NCBI RefSeq assembly: GCF_002157225.2
Contig: NZ_CP020038.1
Location: forward strand, 5,176,501-5,240,500
From: Agarilytica rhodophyticola
Lineage (GTDB): Bacteria > Pseudomonadota > Gammaproteobacteria > Pseudomonadales > Cellvibrionaceae
Direction: 5' to 3'
Length of the DNA: 64,000 nt
Shown here: positions 9,447 to 18,961 of the stretch, in pieces
Layout of the letters: each line of letters begins with the position of its first letter
Position numbering within the stretch: position 1 is the first letter of the stretch
Made by a program: the position numbers and the translations under genes
Notes under the pieces: generated by a model
The model's input: only the letters and a program-made list of their open reading frames with translations
Told to the model about the DNA's origin: nothing
The model's database searches: none

Positions 9447-10392
9447 TAGTTCTCACCACTTCTACTCTGCGATTTTGGGCTCTAGCTTTACTATCTTTTG
9501 ACAAAGTTTTAGGCCGACCTTCACCGTAACCTGCAACAACCAGGCGGGAATCCTTAATACCTTTTTTTATCAAGTAATTTTTTACTGATTCAGCGCGACG
9601 TAAGGAAAGATCTAAATTGTATTTTTCCGAACCAAGTTCATCTGTATGACCATCGATTGAAATAGTCATCTCAGGCGTTTCATTGAGTACCTCAACCAAG
9701 TTATCCAATACTACGTATGACTCTTTGGTAATATCTGCACTGTCAAATTCAAAAAATAGACCCTCTAGAGGAACACTATCACCCCGAGAGAGCCAAACGC
9801 CCAAGTTGCGTACATTGATGACGTAATTTTTAAAATCGATTGAACCTGTGTTTAGTACATGAATTATTGAACGAGGAATATTGGTAAATTCGTTAACATA
9901 GAATGCCACATACCAATCACCGTCTTTTTTATCTGGATGCTGCGCTAAAATATAATATTGTTTATCGACATAGCCATCCACGTGACGGCTCAGGTATAAA
10001 CGCCATCCTGCAACATCACCGCATTCATCCCGCGCACACTCGTATAAGATTTCGAAGCCTTTTCTCTTCATCTCGTCACGCATATTTTTGGCTATTTCTA
10101 TAGCCGCGTCTGTCTCTGTATGATCATATACTGTACGTTCTACAACACCGTCGAGCATCATGGATTTTGCTGGAAAATAGCCTTCTTCGGAATCGCCAGT
10201 GAGATCTGTAATATATTGAATATCACTCTGAATAACCTGGTAACGTTGATGTTCCTTGTTGATCTTTTTAAACACTGTCGCTTTTGGGTATAGCGAAATT
10301 AAGTCAATTTCAGCAAAGGCTTTGGTTGTGAGTAAACACGCAAAAAAAACCATTAACACATTGAGGGATAATATATTCGGTGCTTTATTCAT
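9439..10392 (-). CDS. OmpA-family outer-membrane protein with DUF4892-like domain
   Basis: A 317-aa protein with a signal peptide (TTKAFA-EID). The middle part (residues about 30-190) resembles DUF4892, including FEILYECARDECGD and a YYILAQ strand. The C-terminal OmpA peptidoglycan-binding domain (about 200-315) has FEFDSADIT, ISIDGHTDELG, NLDLSLRRAESVKNYL and RRVEV, with the Asp and Arg used to bind diaminopimelate. It probably anchors the outer membrane or the secretin to the cell wall. It sits between the TadE-like gene and the membrane spermidine synthase-like gene. Confidence 0.85.
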   Translation of the reverse strand: MNKAPNILSLNVLMVFFACLLTTKAFAEIDLISLYPKATVFKKINKEHQRYQVIQSDIQYITDLTGDSEEGYFPAKSMMLDGVVERTVYDHTETDAAIEIAKNMRDEMKRKGFEILYECARDECGDVAGWRLYLSRHVDGYVDKQYYILAQHPDKKDGDWYVAFYVNEFTNIPRSIIHVLNTGSIDFKNYVINVRNLGVWLSRGDSVPLEGLFFEFDSADITKESYVVLDNLVEVLNETPEMTISIDGHTDELGSEKYNLDLSLRRAESVKNYLIKKGIKDSRLVVAGYGEGRPKTLSKDSKARAQNRRVEVVRTNG

Positions 10393-10421
10393 CGTAAAAT
10401 AATCAAGTTATTAAATTAAAT

Positions 10422-11324
10422 TTATTGCCTTACCGGCGACTGCATACGTACAACAGCATCTGAAGAAATAGGGATATAATATTTTCTACTTTCTACCCCT
10501 GCAGCAGCGAGACCTGCATTGCGCACTGTCTTAGCGGCACATGCTCCCCAATGGGGATGGTCGCGTACTTCTCTTTTTGATGCATAGAAGAACCAAAAAT
10601 CTTGACTCCACAACATATTGAAACGAAATAGTGTGTTATAAAATGCGGCGCGCATGAAAGGGACTGTCAATGGCGCGCACCAATGGCCTCGCACCTTCAA
10701 TATATTGGCGTCCTGCAAATTCATTCTAACCGTGCGCCCCTCAACACGAACATTGGTTGTACCTGCGCTACGGATATTTAAATTATCATTAGGTATTTGC
10801 CTGAATCGCTGCTCTCGACAGCGTGTAATATCATTACCTCGGCGGCGACGAATATTTTCTTCACACCCATCTTGCAGTTGGAACATATCGCGAGCAAAGC
10901 GCCTAAAAACATCTGCGTTCGGCGAAATCACTTGCATACGTATCGGCGCATTACCAATTCGATTACCATTTCTAGGATTAATCTGATTATCTAAATACGC
11001 ACGGCCCTCAGCCAAAAGATAGTTGGCAGCATTGGGATTGCGTTTTAAATACAAAGGTACTAATCCTTTAACCATCATTTGCTGCATAGGGCCTACACGA
11101 GCGTTGTGTAAAGCGCCCTCCCTGGCAGCCCGCAGTACAACATCGTTAAAGGTAGCTTTATCTCGGTATAAAAATACAGCTTGCAATGTACCTAAGACAA
11201 CAATGACCAATGCTGGCCACAAAATAATATGTTCAACGAGTGCTTGACCACCCTGAGATTTTAGCCCTTTCGAAAATATCCTTTTCGGGATATGCGAGCT
11301 AGAGCGCGTATTATATCGAGCCAT
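10422..11324 (-). CDS. TadE-like minor pseudopilin
   Basis: A 300-aa protein. After a basic leader comes a prepilin-type junction, G-QALVEH, with Glu at +5, followed by a hydrophobic helix (IILWPALVIVVLGTLQAVF) and the TadE-like RDKATFNDVVLRAAREGAL. The long C-terminal part is Arg-rich with several Cys. ATG 11324 is preferred to the ATG six bases upstream because GAGG is then seven bases away. TadE-type pseudopilins are processed by the TadV peptidase and help start Flp pilus assembly. It lies about 30 bp after the lipoprotein gene. Confidence 0.8.
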   Translation of the reverse strand: MARYNTRSSSHIPKRIFSKGLKSQGGQALVEHIILWPALVIVVLGTLQAVFLYRDKATFNDVVLRAAREGALHNARVGPMQQMMVKGLVPLYLKRNPNAANYLLAEGRAYLDNQINPRNGNRIGNAPIRMQVISPNADVFRRFARDMFQLQDGCEENIRRRRGNDITRCREQRFRQIPNDNLNIRSAGTTNVRVEGRTVRMNLQDANILKVRGHWCAPLTVPFMRAAFYNTLFRFNMLWSQDFWFFYASKREVRDHPHWGACAAKTVRNAGLAAAGVESRKYYIPISSDAVVRMQSPVRQ

Positions 11325-11352
11325 AATCATACCTCACACTTTCCAAGACTTA

Positions 11353-11805
11353 TCATTCTGTAGCCAAGATACTTATCAATTTCATTTGAAAATTCTCAAG
11401 GCCCAAGTACTCATCAGAGTTTTTCATCATCGCAGCTTTACCTACATCGAGGCTGGAAACTGCTTGTTTTACCCTGGCCAATGCTAGATTATTCCAGCAC
11501 CTAACATCTTCGGGTTGCTTTTTATTACAAGTCTCATAGGCAATAATTGCTGCATCGAGCTGATCGGTGCGTATATAAATATTGCCTAACTTCAACCATG
11601 CCTCGTGATATTTGGGATATTCGCGAGTAATTCTTCTATATTTAGCCTCTGCATCTGACAGCAAGCCTTTCTCATAATAATCATTAGCTATTTCAACAAG
11701 TGCTAGGGCGTCTAAAGACTTTTTGCTGCTGCTATCAGTAGATGCACATGCAACAAGAAATAAAAACTGTAAAACTAATAGCACTTTTAAGGCAAAACTA
11801 CGCAT
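11353..11805 (-). CDS. tadD: TPR lipoprotein, TadD-like
   Basis: A 150-aa protein with a lipoprotein signal ending LVAC (Cys20) followed by at least two tetratricopeptide repeats (EIANDYYEKGLLSDAEAKYR; AWLKLGNIYIRTDQLDAAII; CWNNLALARVKQ). ATG 11805 with AGGA upstream is preferred to the in-frame GTG at 11820. TadD/RcpX-type lipoproteins help localise the Tad secretin. It is shorter than typical TadD proteins, so the symbol is by role and position. Confidence 0.72.
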   Translation of the reverse strand: MRSFALKVLLVLQFLFLVACASTDSSSKKSLDALALVEIANDYYEKGLLSDAEAKYRRITREYPKYHEAWLKLGNIYIRTDQLDAAIIAYETCNKKQPEDVRCWNNLALARVKQAVSSLDVGKAAMMKNSDEYLGLENFQMKLISILATE

Positions 11806-11853
11806 AAATTTTCCTAACACTCTCTGGGCATTGATAATGTTGAGAATTAATAA

Positions 11854-12210
11854 TCAAGCCCAAACTAACTTTTCACCGACACAAATATTGCTCATTCGTG
11901 CATTATTTTCTTTCACTTCAAGAACATACTTTGCTGACAAACACATAGCTTGACGCCATGGCTTCAAGTTTTTGCAGACTTTTAATACTTTTCTATGCTC
12001 GTCAATAAAGTACACATCAATTCTGTAGCGCATAAAAAATGTATGTACAGCATTACACGGAGACAGCAAAAGTCCTTGTTCTTCATTTAGTGGTTGATGG
12101 AATAGCAGGCCTCGCGCCCTAGTCAAAATACCATCAGCCATGGCTATATTAAGTAAATGTTCTCCATCACTGACAACACTCAGTTTTTTAAACTCTCCTT
12201 TAAAGTTCAT
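11854..12210 (-). CDS. DUF192 family protein
   Basis: A 118-aa protein matching the DUF192 pattern: GILTRARGLLF, then the core NAVHTFFMRYRIDVYFID, then KNLKPWRQAM and the VLEV strand near the end. DUF192 proteins are small beta proteins of unknown biochemistry, often exported; this one has no signal peptide. The start overlaps the end of tadC by 11 bases, so it is co-translated with the pilus platform genes. DUF192 genes recur near Tad loci as far as I recall, but the function is not established. Confidence 0.82.
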   Translation of the reverse strand: MNFKGEFKKLSVVSDGEHLLNIAMADGILTRARGLLFHQPLNEEQGLLLSPCNAVHTFFMRYRIDVYFIDEHRKVLKVCKNLKPWRQAMCLSAKYVLEVKENNARMSNICVGEKLVWA

Positions 12211-13087
12211 ACATAAACTTCATCACGATAGGGAATCCCAAAGCCAAAAAGGTCATAGGGAAGATAAATACTACCAAAGGAAAAATTAATTTAACGGGAG
12301 CTTCCATAGCGAGTTTTTCAGCTCGTTGGAAACGCTCCACGCGGCGCTGATCCGCCTGTACTTTTAAAGTGTTACCAACACTCGCGCCCGTTTTTTCTGC
12401 CTGAATTACCGACGTCACAAAAGCAGTAATTTCTTTAATATTGTTTCTCTCAGAAAGCTCACGAATTGAATCCGTGCGAGGCATGCCCGCTTTAATATCA
12501 CGTAATACTTTCTTAAATTCCACATTGAGTGGCCCCTGCGGCCCCTTATCCACAGCTTGCTGAATAGAGCCTGTCATATTCATGCCAGCTTGTACCGCCA
12601 TAGTTAGGAAATCTAGGTAAGTCGGCAACGCCCGGATAATGGCTTTCTCGCGCTTTTTCTTGAGATCCCTTAAAGATATCTTAGGTAGGAAAAAGCCTAA
12701 AACTGCTGCAAAAAAAAGTGCATAACCACTGTATGTCTCAAGCAATAGCATTGAGATAAAAGCAAATATGGCCATTAGCACAGCGCCTGTAATTTTCAAG
12801 CCAATATATTGCTCTGGAGTCATCAAGTAACTGACGCCACTACGCTGAAGATCCTTACTTATTTTCACTAACATCTCAACAGGAAATCGGTCACCAATGT
12901 AAAACGAGAAAAAATTTACTAATGGCCAAATGGATCTTAAGGTGCCAGGTAAAGGATCCATATAAAGGCGATCATCAGTAGGCATATCTTGTTTAATGCC
13001 AGATATTGAAAAGACAAAACAAACAAGGCCGACAAAAAAGGCCATGCCAATCAACATTTTTAAGGCAACAATATCTAACTCAAACAT
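12200..13087 (-). CDS. tadC: Tad inner-membrane platform protein TadC
   Basis: A 295-aa type II secretion F-domain protein. A TM helix near the N-terminus, a second pair around 100-135 and a C-terminal pair (LIFPLVVFIFPMTFLALGFP) flank a cytoplasmic helical domain with PTYLDFLTMAVQAGMNMTGS and the VIQAEKTGASVGNTL motif. It pairs with TadB as the inner-membrane platform on which the CpaF ATPase works. It overlaps tadB by 8 bases and the DUF192 gene by 11 bases. Confidence 0.92.
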   Translation of the reverse strand: MFELDIVALKMLIGMAFFVGLVCFVFSISGIKQDMPTDDRLYMDPLPGTLRSIWPLVNFFSFYIGDRFPVEMLVKISKDLQRSGVSYLMTPEQYIGLKITGAVLMAIFAFISMLLLETYSGYALFFAAVLGFFLPKISLRDLKKKREKAIIRALPTYLDFLTMAVQAGMNMTGSIQQAVDKGPQGPLNVEFKKVLRDIKAGMPRTDSIRELSERNNIKEITAFVTSVIQAEKTGASVGNTLKVQADQRRVERFQRAEKLAMEAPVKLIFPLVVFIFPMTFLALGFPIVMKFMYEL

Positions 13088-13931
13088 CGATACTCACAAT
13101 TTTTTTAATGAATTTATATCCAATAAATAGGAAAATACAAAAAACTGCACATACAACCCAGCCTATGACTTCCGTAAATAACCTTCCCATCGCTTCAGGC
13201 TCAAGCTTCATGAGCACCACAGCCAAAAATACCGGCAAACCCGTCATCACATAGCCTTGCGCTTTCCCTTGAGCAGTTAACGCTCTTATCTTTCCTTCCA
13301 TTTCTAATTTTCGTCTCAAGGTATCGGCTAGGCGATAAAGAACATCCGCTAAACTCCCACCAATTTCACGGCTAATTTTCATCCCTGCGATCACCAATTC
13401 TAATTCCTGTAATGGCATCCTTTCTTGTAGGTTATCCAGCGCTTCGTGATAGTCGATACCGATGCGTAATTCCCGCAAAAAAAGACCAAACTCCTGAGAT
13501 ATAGGCCCAGGAGTTTCAGCCACTACTGTTTCCAAAGCCATATTCATATTGGCGCCAGCACGCATCATGGTAGACATAGAAGTTAGTGCATCGGGCAAAT
13601 CACCTAAAAAGCGATCATTACGTTTTTCTTTCAAAACACGCCAGAAAAATTTAGGGGAAGCACCTAAAAAAATTGAAGCAATAAGGGCTATTGGCCAAGA
13701 CTTCGTTAATAGCCATATAAGTAAAAATGCAGCCACTAACACTAATAAGTTGAGTACGTAAATTTTCTTAGGGTCGATGAAAATAAACATCTCCGTAAGA
13801 TTGGTATTGGCCGATTGAGTAAATAACTCTTGATATTTATTTCCCGCCGCCAACAACTGGGAGAAACCAACGCTAACCAGTATTAACGAACTAAGAAATG
13901 CAGCGATACCAATAAGTATAGGAGTTGTCAT
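13080..13931 (-). CDS. tadB: Tad inner-membrane platform protein TadB
   Basis: A 283-aa T2SSF-domain protein with TM helices at the N-terminus, around residues 55-90 and at the C-terminus. The cytoplasmic domain shows LPDALTSMSTMMRAGANMN and the signature ISREIGGSLADVLYRLADTLR. It is the partner of TadC and contacts the ATPase. Its ATG shares a base with the stop codon of the cpaF gene (TAATG at 13931), indicating coupled translation. Confidence 0.93.
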   Translation of the reverse strand: MTTPILIGIAAFLSSLILVSVGFSQLLAAGNKYQELFTQSANTNLTEMFIFIDPKKIYVLNLLVLVAAFLLIWLLTKSWPIALIASIFLGASPKFFWRVLKEKRNDRFLGDLPDALTSMSTMMRAGANMNMALETVVAETPGPISQEFGLFLRELRIGIDYHEALDNLQERMPLQELELVIAGMKISREIGGSLADVLYRLADTLRRKLEMEGKIRALTAQGKAQGYVMTGLPVFLAVVLMKLEPEAMGRLFTEVIGWVVCAVFCIFLFIGYKFIKKIVSIDV

Positions 13932-15646
13932 TAAGAATTATGCTCCTCTCTAAATATACTCATATCTACTTCAATACCACGACGACGCAGATCCTCATAA
14001 AACTCAGGAACTAAACCAGTAGACTCAAAGCGACCTTCAATTTTTCCATTGGAGTCGTATCCAGTTTGACGAAAGCGAAAAATTTCCGACAACTGCACTG
14101 TATCCCCTTCTACTCCAGTTACTTCTGTCACACTGGTTACACGGCGACTACCACAAGAGAAACGTGTTTGTTGTACAATAATATTGACGGCAGAAGAAAT
14201 TTGTTCGCGGATGGCACGCACCGGCAAATCCATTCCAGACATCAATACCAGTACCTCCATCCTCGAAATACAATCCCGTGGAGAGTTGGAATGGATAGTT
14301 GTTAACGACCCATCATGACCTGTGTTCATCGCCTGTAGCATATCCAATGCTTCACCGCCCCGACACTCTCCTACAACAATTCGGTCTGGTCTCATACGCA
14401 GGCAATTTTTTACAAGGTCACGAATATGAATCGCACCCTTCCCTTCCTGATTTGGCGGTCTAGCTTCCAAAGAAACAAGATTAGGCTGATAGAGTTTAAG
14501 TTCCGCCGCATCTTCCACCGTAACGATACGTTCATTATCTGGAATATAATTTGATAGGATATTAAGCAACGTTGTTTTACCAGAACCTGTGCCACCAGAA
14601 ATAACAACATTTCTTTTGCGAACAATCGCTGTTTCGAGAAACTTAACCATATCACTATTGGCTGAGCCAAAACGAATCAAATCATCTGAGGTAAGACGAT
14701 TCTTCATAAATTTTCGGATAGTGATACTAGGGCCTTTTAGAGCCAGAGGCGGAATAATGGCGTTAACACGTGAACCATCTTTAAGTCTAGCGTCAACCAT
14801 TGGCGAACTTTCATCGATACGACGGCCCAGAGGTGCAACAATACGTTCAATTGCACCAATCACTGAACGGTCATTAGTGAAAGTAATCTTCGATTTTTTA
14901 AGTTGGCCTGCTTCCTCATAGAATATTTCATCACAAGCGTTAACCATGACCTCGCTGACCTGCTCATTATTGAGAAGATCTTCAAGCGGCCCTAAACCTA
15001 CCGCTTCTGCCAGCACTTCATAACCAAGTTGTTTAGCATCTAAAGTATCAGGGAAATCATTAAGATCTTTTAAAATTTCATCGATAGTATTGCGTGTAAA
15101 CTCACGCAATTCTACATCATCCATTTCACTAATATTAACGCGGCGCAAATCCATAATCTGGAATAATTGGCGATGTATCTTCGAGCGCCACTCATGCGAC
15201 TGCATTTTTAATGAATCATCTATGCTTCCAGCATGATCTTCCTGTTGCTGTGTAGAGTTATTTACTTGCGTGTTATCTGTTGATGATGTTTGATTTGTAT
15301 TTGTAGTTTTTTTATCACCAGCGCCACTCTGAAATGCAACTTCCTTCTGATCACCTTTAGGCTTTAAGCGAATAACATAGTCACCGATTTGAATAATATC
15401 GGATTCTTGAATAGGCCCGTACTCAGCAAACTTCTTTTTATTAACGACAATATTTCTCGAGTCAACACTAGCACTGATAAAAGCGCCTTCTGACATATTA
15501 CGGATAATGGCGTGAACGCCGCTAACTCGCCAGCCGTGTAAAACAATATGATTACTTTTGGAGCGGCCTATTTGGCATTCTTCTTCACTCCAAGTAAACG
15601 AAGAAACCTTAGTCCCACTTTTAGTATTAACATCAACTCTATACAT
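13931..15646 (-). CDS. cpaF: Tad secretion ATPase CpaF/TadA with N-terminal FHA domain
   Basis: A 571-aa hexameric motor ATPase for Flp pilus assembly. Residues 1 to about 95 are a forkhead-associated domain ([21 protein letters not shown]), followed by a polar linker rich in Thr, Asn, Ser and Gln to about 150. The ATPase core has the Walker [13 protein letters not shown], Asp box and Walker B-like [20 protein letters not shown], and the His box [13 protein letters not shown]. The FHA fusion suggests control by phosphothreonine binding, since most CpaF proteins I know lack one. It sits six bases after the secretin stop and overlaps tadB by one base. Confidence 0.93.
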   Translation of the reverse strand: MYRVDVNTKSGTKVSSFTWSEEECQIGRSKSNHIVLHGWRVSGVHAIIRNMSEGAFISASVDSRNIVVNKKKFAEYGPIQESDIIQIGDYVIRLKPKGDQKEVAFQSGAGDKKTTNTNQTSSTDNTQVNNSTQQQEDHAGSIDDSLKMQSHEWRSKIHRQLFQIMDLRRVNISEMDDVELREFTRNTIDEILKDLNDFPDTLDAKQLGYEVLAEAVGLGPLEDLLNNEQVSEVMVNACDEIFYEEAGQLKKSKITFTNDRSVIGAIERIVAPLGRRIDESSPMVDARLKDGSRVNAIIPPLALKGPSITIRKFMKNRLTSDDLIRFGSANSDMVKFLETAIVRKRNVVISGGTGSGKTTLLNILSNYIPDNERIVTVEDAAELKLYQPNLVSLEARPPNQEGKGAIHIRDLVKNCLRMRPDRIVVGECRGGEALDMLQAMNTGHDGSLTTIHSNSPRDCISRMEVLVLMSGMDLPVRAIREQISSAVNIIVQQTRFSCGSRRVTSVTEVTGVEGDTVQLSEIFRFRQTGYDSNGKIEGRFESTGLVPEFYEDLRRRGIEVDMSIFREEHNS

Positions 15647-15651
15647 ACAAA

Positions 15652-16968
15652 TTACTCTAGAATTTTTGTTTTCCAGTCAAAGTTTTTAAAACTTTCTCTT
15701 ATTGGATTACCCGCTTCTATTAGGTCTTTGTTAATTTTTGAATCGGGCGTAACTAAATACGGTGTTACCATGATGACCAATTCTGTCGAATCAGCATCAG
15801 TATTGGTGCTTCTAAAAAGCTGTCCCAAATATGGAATATCACCCAAAAATGGGACTTTTGTATTTTGTTCAGACTTCTCTGCCAGAGCCAAGCCTGATAT
15901 AGCGTAGGTTTCTCCATGGCGTAAATTTACTGTAGTTTCCGAGTTTCTAGATACTAGTCCCGGCACACCATTAACCACATTCGCAAAGTCAATAGAACTT
16001 AATTCAGTAAATATCAAAGTATTAATATTTTCCTCTGAGTCTACTTGAGGGCTTATTTCCAGCCGAACCCCATATTGTTTAAATTCAACTTCTACTTGTC
16101 CCTGGTTATTCAATACTGCAACGGGAAACTCGCCGCCAGATAAAAATGATGCCGACTCACCACTTTTTGCCATCAAACGTGGCGAAGAAATTACTTCAGC
16201 ATCACCGGTCTCTTCTAAGAGATTGATTATTGAACCTAGAACCGTTGTAAGACCACCATAAGAATAAAAGTTGTAATCATTCGGCACACCAGTATCAGGA
16301 TCGATAATACCTGATGCGACTTCATCGCCATCATTGCCTATATCCCTTGCAATACGAAAAAAATCATTACGAGAGAATGTCCTATGAACACCAACAATGG
16401 GTCCTGAAATAGCATCATCCCAGTCGATGCCTAAATCCCTTACCGCTCGTTGTTTTATTTCCAATAAAGTGACATCTATTCGTACAACAGGCTGAAACAC
16501 AAAACTACTGTAAGTCACCAATGATATTGGATTAGAAAACTGTCCTAAAATGGCTAAAAAATTATCCTTTTGAGAAATAGAAACATTGCCACTAAAAACA
16601 ATTCGGTTATCTTTCTCACTAACTTTTAAGCCCGCAATATTTTCAGCCAAGTAGCGTGCTAGTTTTAAGTTCCTTGAGACATCTTGGTTGATAACACTCA
16701 CCTTATAGATTCTCTGTCTTCCACCTTTCTGCCAAACATGTAAATTAGTTTGTCCTAAGCCGGCACCAATAAGTATCATTTCGCCATTTTCTAATGGTCG
16801 GTATAGAACAATTTTTTCATCACCAATGGCAACTTGCTCAACATCGGGCACATCTAATACTTTAACTTCCCCAAGGTGCATTTCTATCGATCTGTAATTT
16901 GCGGATAAAGCAAACGATGCTGAGCAGGTCACTACAATAAAAACTACAACAAAAACAACTTTCTTCAC
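15652..16968 (-). CDS. cpaC: Tad outer-membrane secretin CpaC/RcpA
   Basis: A 438-aa protein with a signal peptide (CSASFALS-ANY), a pilus/secretin N0-like domain (LGEVKVLDVPDVEQVAIGDE) and a C-terminal secretin domain with VISSPRLMAKSGESASFLSG, GEFPV and the closing VPFLGDIPYLGQLFRS. It forms the outer-membrane channel for the Flp pilus. The start is GTG at 16968 with AGGA eight bases upstream. No cpaD/rcpB gene follows, unlike alphaproteobacterial loci. Confidence 0.93.
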   Translation of the reverse strand: MKKVVFVVVFIVVTCSASFALSANYRSIEMHLGEVKVLDVPDVEQVAIGDEKIVLYRPLENGEMILIGAGLGQTNLHVWQKGGRQRIYKVSVINQDVSRNLKLARYLAENIAGLKVSEKDNRIVFSGNVSISQKDNFLAILGQFSNPISLVTYSSFVFQPVVRIDVTLLEIKQRAVRDLGIDWDDAISGPIVGVHRTFSRNDFFRIARDIGNDGDEVASGIIDPDTGVPNDYNFYSYGGLTTVLGSIINLLEETGDAEVISSPRLMAKSGESASFLSGGEFPVAVLNNQGQVEVEFKQYGVRLEISPQVDSEENINTLIFTELSSIDFANVVNGVPGLVSRNSETTVNLRHGETYAISGLALAEKSEQNTKVPFLGDIPYLGQLFRSTNTDADSTELVIMVTPYLVTPDSKINKDLIEAGNPIRESFKNFDWKTKILE

Positions 16969-17039
16969 ACATTCAGTCCTATGATATATATCAACATCAA
17001 CACGAATAATTAGTCCAAAAGTAATATTCAGATGTTAAA

Positions 17040-17966
17040 TTATCGCTGCCCGATTTTTATTTCTTTTTCTTCTGGTGCTTTGCCTTGATACTTTTTATAA
17101 AGACGACCAGTATCTTGCGCATTCCCCCAAAGGTTCTTTTGTCCACTGCCTGAAACACGATAAGAACCTGTCAATACCCCTGAAGTAGCATTGCTTTTAG
17201 AAAACACTCGAATACGATTATCTTTACTGTTATTAAATAAACCAGAGCCATCAGCAAAGCGGCCTTTACTTTCATCTTCAGGATTACGTAATAAGAAAAT
17301 CAATTCACCTAATGTTTGAGCAGAAAGCAGTGTAGAAACATCTTTAGAAGCAACGCCAACAGTGACAGAACCATAACCTTGCTGTGCCGCCTGAGCTTGA
17401 TAGTAAGAGGGGTCAGCAACAGTAGTAATTCCCGTCGCAAGAACTAATACCTTATCTAATAAACTTGTTACGTTAACCGTTTTTGCACCAGAGTCAGAGG
17501 TTATTTTTACCAAAATATCAACATAATCCCCTGGCATTAACATATTTTCATTGGATTGCAGCTCATCTATCGATAATGTTAAAGCTCTCTGTCCTGGGCT
17601 TAACAACTGAGAGAATTTCTCCACACCTGTCAAGCCATCTAACTGACTTCTTAGTAGGGGTTTACCAGCGCCGGCGGGTTCTTTCAAAGTCAAGCCGACA
17701 ATAGAATCAAAGTCATTGGGAAACAAGGTACCGTTAGAAAGATAGGTGGCAGGCACAGGCCTTACTGAAACCGTATCTAAGCTAATTAAATCCCCTACCA
17801 AAAGGTCTTTATTAGGGACGATAACCTCAGTGTAATTTGCCTTTTCATCAAACTCAGCAATGAGAGCTTGCTCACGATGCTCCAGGTATTTAACAGAGGC
17901 AAAGCCTGCAAGACCGGAGAATACAATCGCAACTACCAATAACCCCAGTGATCGATACTTCTTCAT
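17040..17966 (-). CDS. cpaB: Flp pilus assembly protein CpaB/RcpC
   Basis: A 308-aa protein with an N-terminal TM anchor (LLVVAIVFSGLAGFASV), then an SAF domain (VIVPNKDLLVGDLISLDTV, LKEPAGAGKPLLRSQL), and the RcpC-type domain starting LSPGQRALTLSIDE with GDYVDILV. CpaB is a periplasmic partner of the secretin. It lies 71 bp upstream of cpaC in the same run. The extreme C-terminus is basic and disordered-looking. Confidence 0.92.
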   Translation of the reverse strand: MKKYRSLGLLVVAIVFSGLAGFASVKYLEHREQALIAEFDEKANYTEVIVPNKDLLVGDLISLDTVSVRPVPATYLSNGTLFPNDFDSIVGLTLKEPAGAGKPLLRSQLDGLTGVEKFSQLLSPGQRALTLSIDELQSNENMLMPGDYVDILVKITSDSGAKTVNVTSLLDKVLVLATGITTVADPSYYQAQAAQQGYGSVTVGVASKDVSTLLSAQTLGELIFLLRNPEDESKGRFADGSGLFNNSKDNRIRVFSKSNATSGVLTGSYRVSGSGQKNLWGNAQDTGRLYKKYQGKAPEEKEIKIGQR

Positions 17967-18000
17967 ATTTTACTACCTACACCCTCGTATTTTTATGCTA

Positions 18001-18204
18001 TTAAATTGGAATTGACATTGCCCAAACATAGGCCTGGTAGTTCTCTCTAATGGCAGCAATCAACATTTCTGCTGCACTTGTTCTGCCATCGCCGCCTTCA
18101 GCTGGAAGCACAGGCATCAACAAAGCGGCAAGCACAAAGATACTGCCGACAATATATTCGATAGAGGCGGCTCCCTGTTGTTTGTTTCTATTTATTATTT
18201 TCAT
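18001..18204 (-). CDS. Small Flp-type minor pilin
   Basis: A 67-aa protein. The leader MKIINRNKQQ ends at Gly11 and is followed by AASIEY, which puts Glu at +5 and Tyr at +6, the Flp prepilin rule. A hydrophobic helix (IVGSIFVLAALLMPVL) and a short amphipathic tail follow. ATG 18204 with AAGG five bases upstream is preferred to the in-frame TTG at 18216. It is a second, shorter pilin-like gene next to cpaB, probably a minor subunit. Confidence 0.78.
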   Translation of the reverse strand: MKIINRNKQQGAASIEYIVGSIFVLAALLMPVLPAEGGDGRTSAAEMLIAAIRENYQAYVWAMSIPI

Positions 18205-18227
18205 TTTTACCTTCAAAACCCCAATAA

Positions 18228-18926
18228 TTAATAGTCAACTAATACAGCTACAATATCTGTCTTATCACTGGTTCGAGTAATAGTTAAATTAAGTTCCTTA
18301 CCACGCTTGTTAAATAACAAACCAAATTTATTCTGACCTTCATAAGCAAACTGGTGTGTCTGCTCTTCCCATCCTTTCCTTTTATAGACTCTTCTGTAAT
18401 GCTCAACACTTTTCTTAACTGAAGCGGTTGTTCTAGCAACAATAGTACGAGATTTTTTATTCTGATCTACAGCTTTAATGTCATTAATAAATTGCATTTC
18501 CCCTACTTTCGGAAAACCTCGACCAATAGCAGGAGGATTCTTTAACGCAGGCAATTTAGATATTGCAACTAAGCCTTTGGTGGTTTGCAAAACAGAGTCA
18601 TCAAGCTGCACCGTTATTTGGTAATCCCCTTCTAAGCGGCTGATAATATGCCAACCTTCAAAGGCAGACTCTACAAACCCTGGTGCATTTTCTATAGTGG
18701 GCTTTTCCCAAGTTTTTTTATAAAACTCTACGGTTTTTTCGGCAGGCATCCAGGAATTTATTGCCCAAGACTTCATTTCAACACCATTTAAAATCATCTG
18801 ATCAGATACTACCGTCAAACGAGCATCTTTTGGTAGAGGAATTTCAGGCCACTTTGCGTGGACAGCTGTTGAGAGTATGAATAAACTTAATATGCTAAAT
18901 AAATGCCGTATTTTACTTATCCACAT
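18228..18926 (-). CDS. Periplasmic protein with internal duplication, unknown function
   Basis: A 232-aa protein with a signal peptide (LSTAVHA-KWPE). The mature part has two related halves of about 95 residues: PLPKDARL, a strand, then a helix with EKTVEFYKKTWEKP, and again GFPKVGEM, a strand, then a helix with KKSVEHYRRVYKRKGWEE. I do not recognise a named family. It lies between two pilin-like genes, so a periplasmic role in pilus assembly is likely by context only. Confidence 0.62.
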   Translation of the reverse strand: MWISKIRHLFSILSLFILSTAVHAKWPEIPLPKDARLTVVSDQMILNGVEMKSWAINSWMPAEKTVEFYKKTWEKPTIENAPGFVESAFEGWHIISRLEGDYQITVQLDDSVLQTTKGLVAISKLPALKNPPAIGRGFPKVGEMQFINDIKAVDQNKKSRTIVARTTASVKKSVEHYRRVYKRKGWEEQTHQFAYEGQNKFGLLFNKRGKELNLTITRTSDKTDIVAVLVDY

Positions 18927-18961
18927 ACGATAACCTTATTATTTTTAGTATCAGAGATCTA

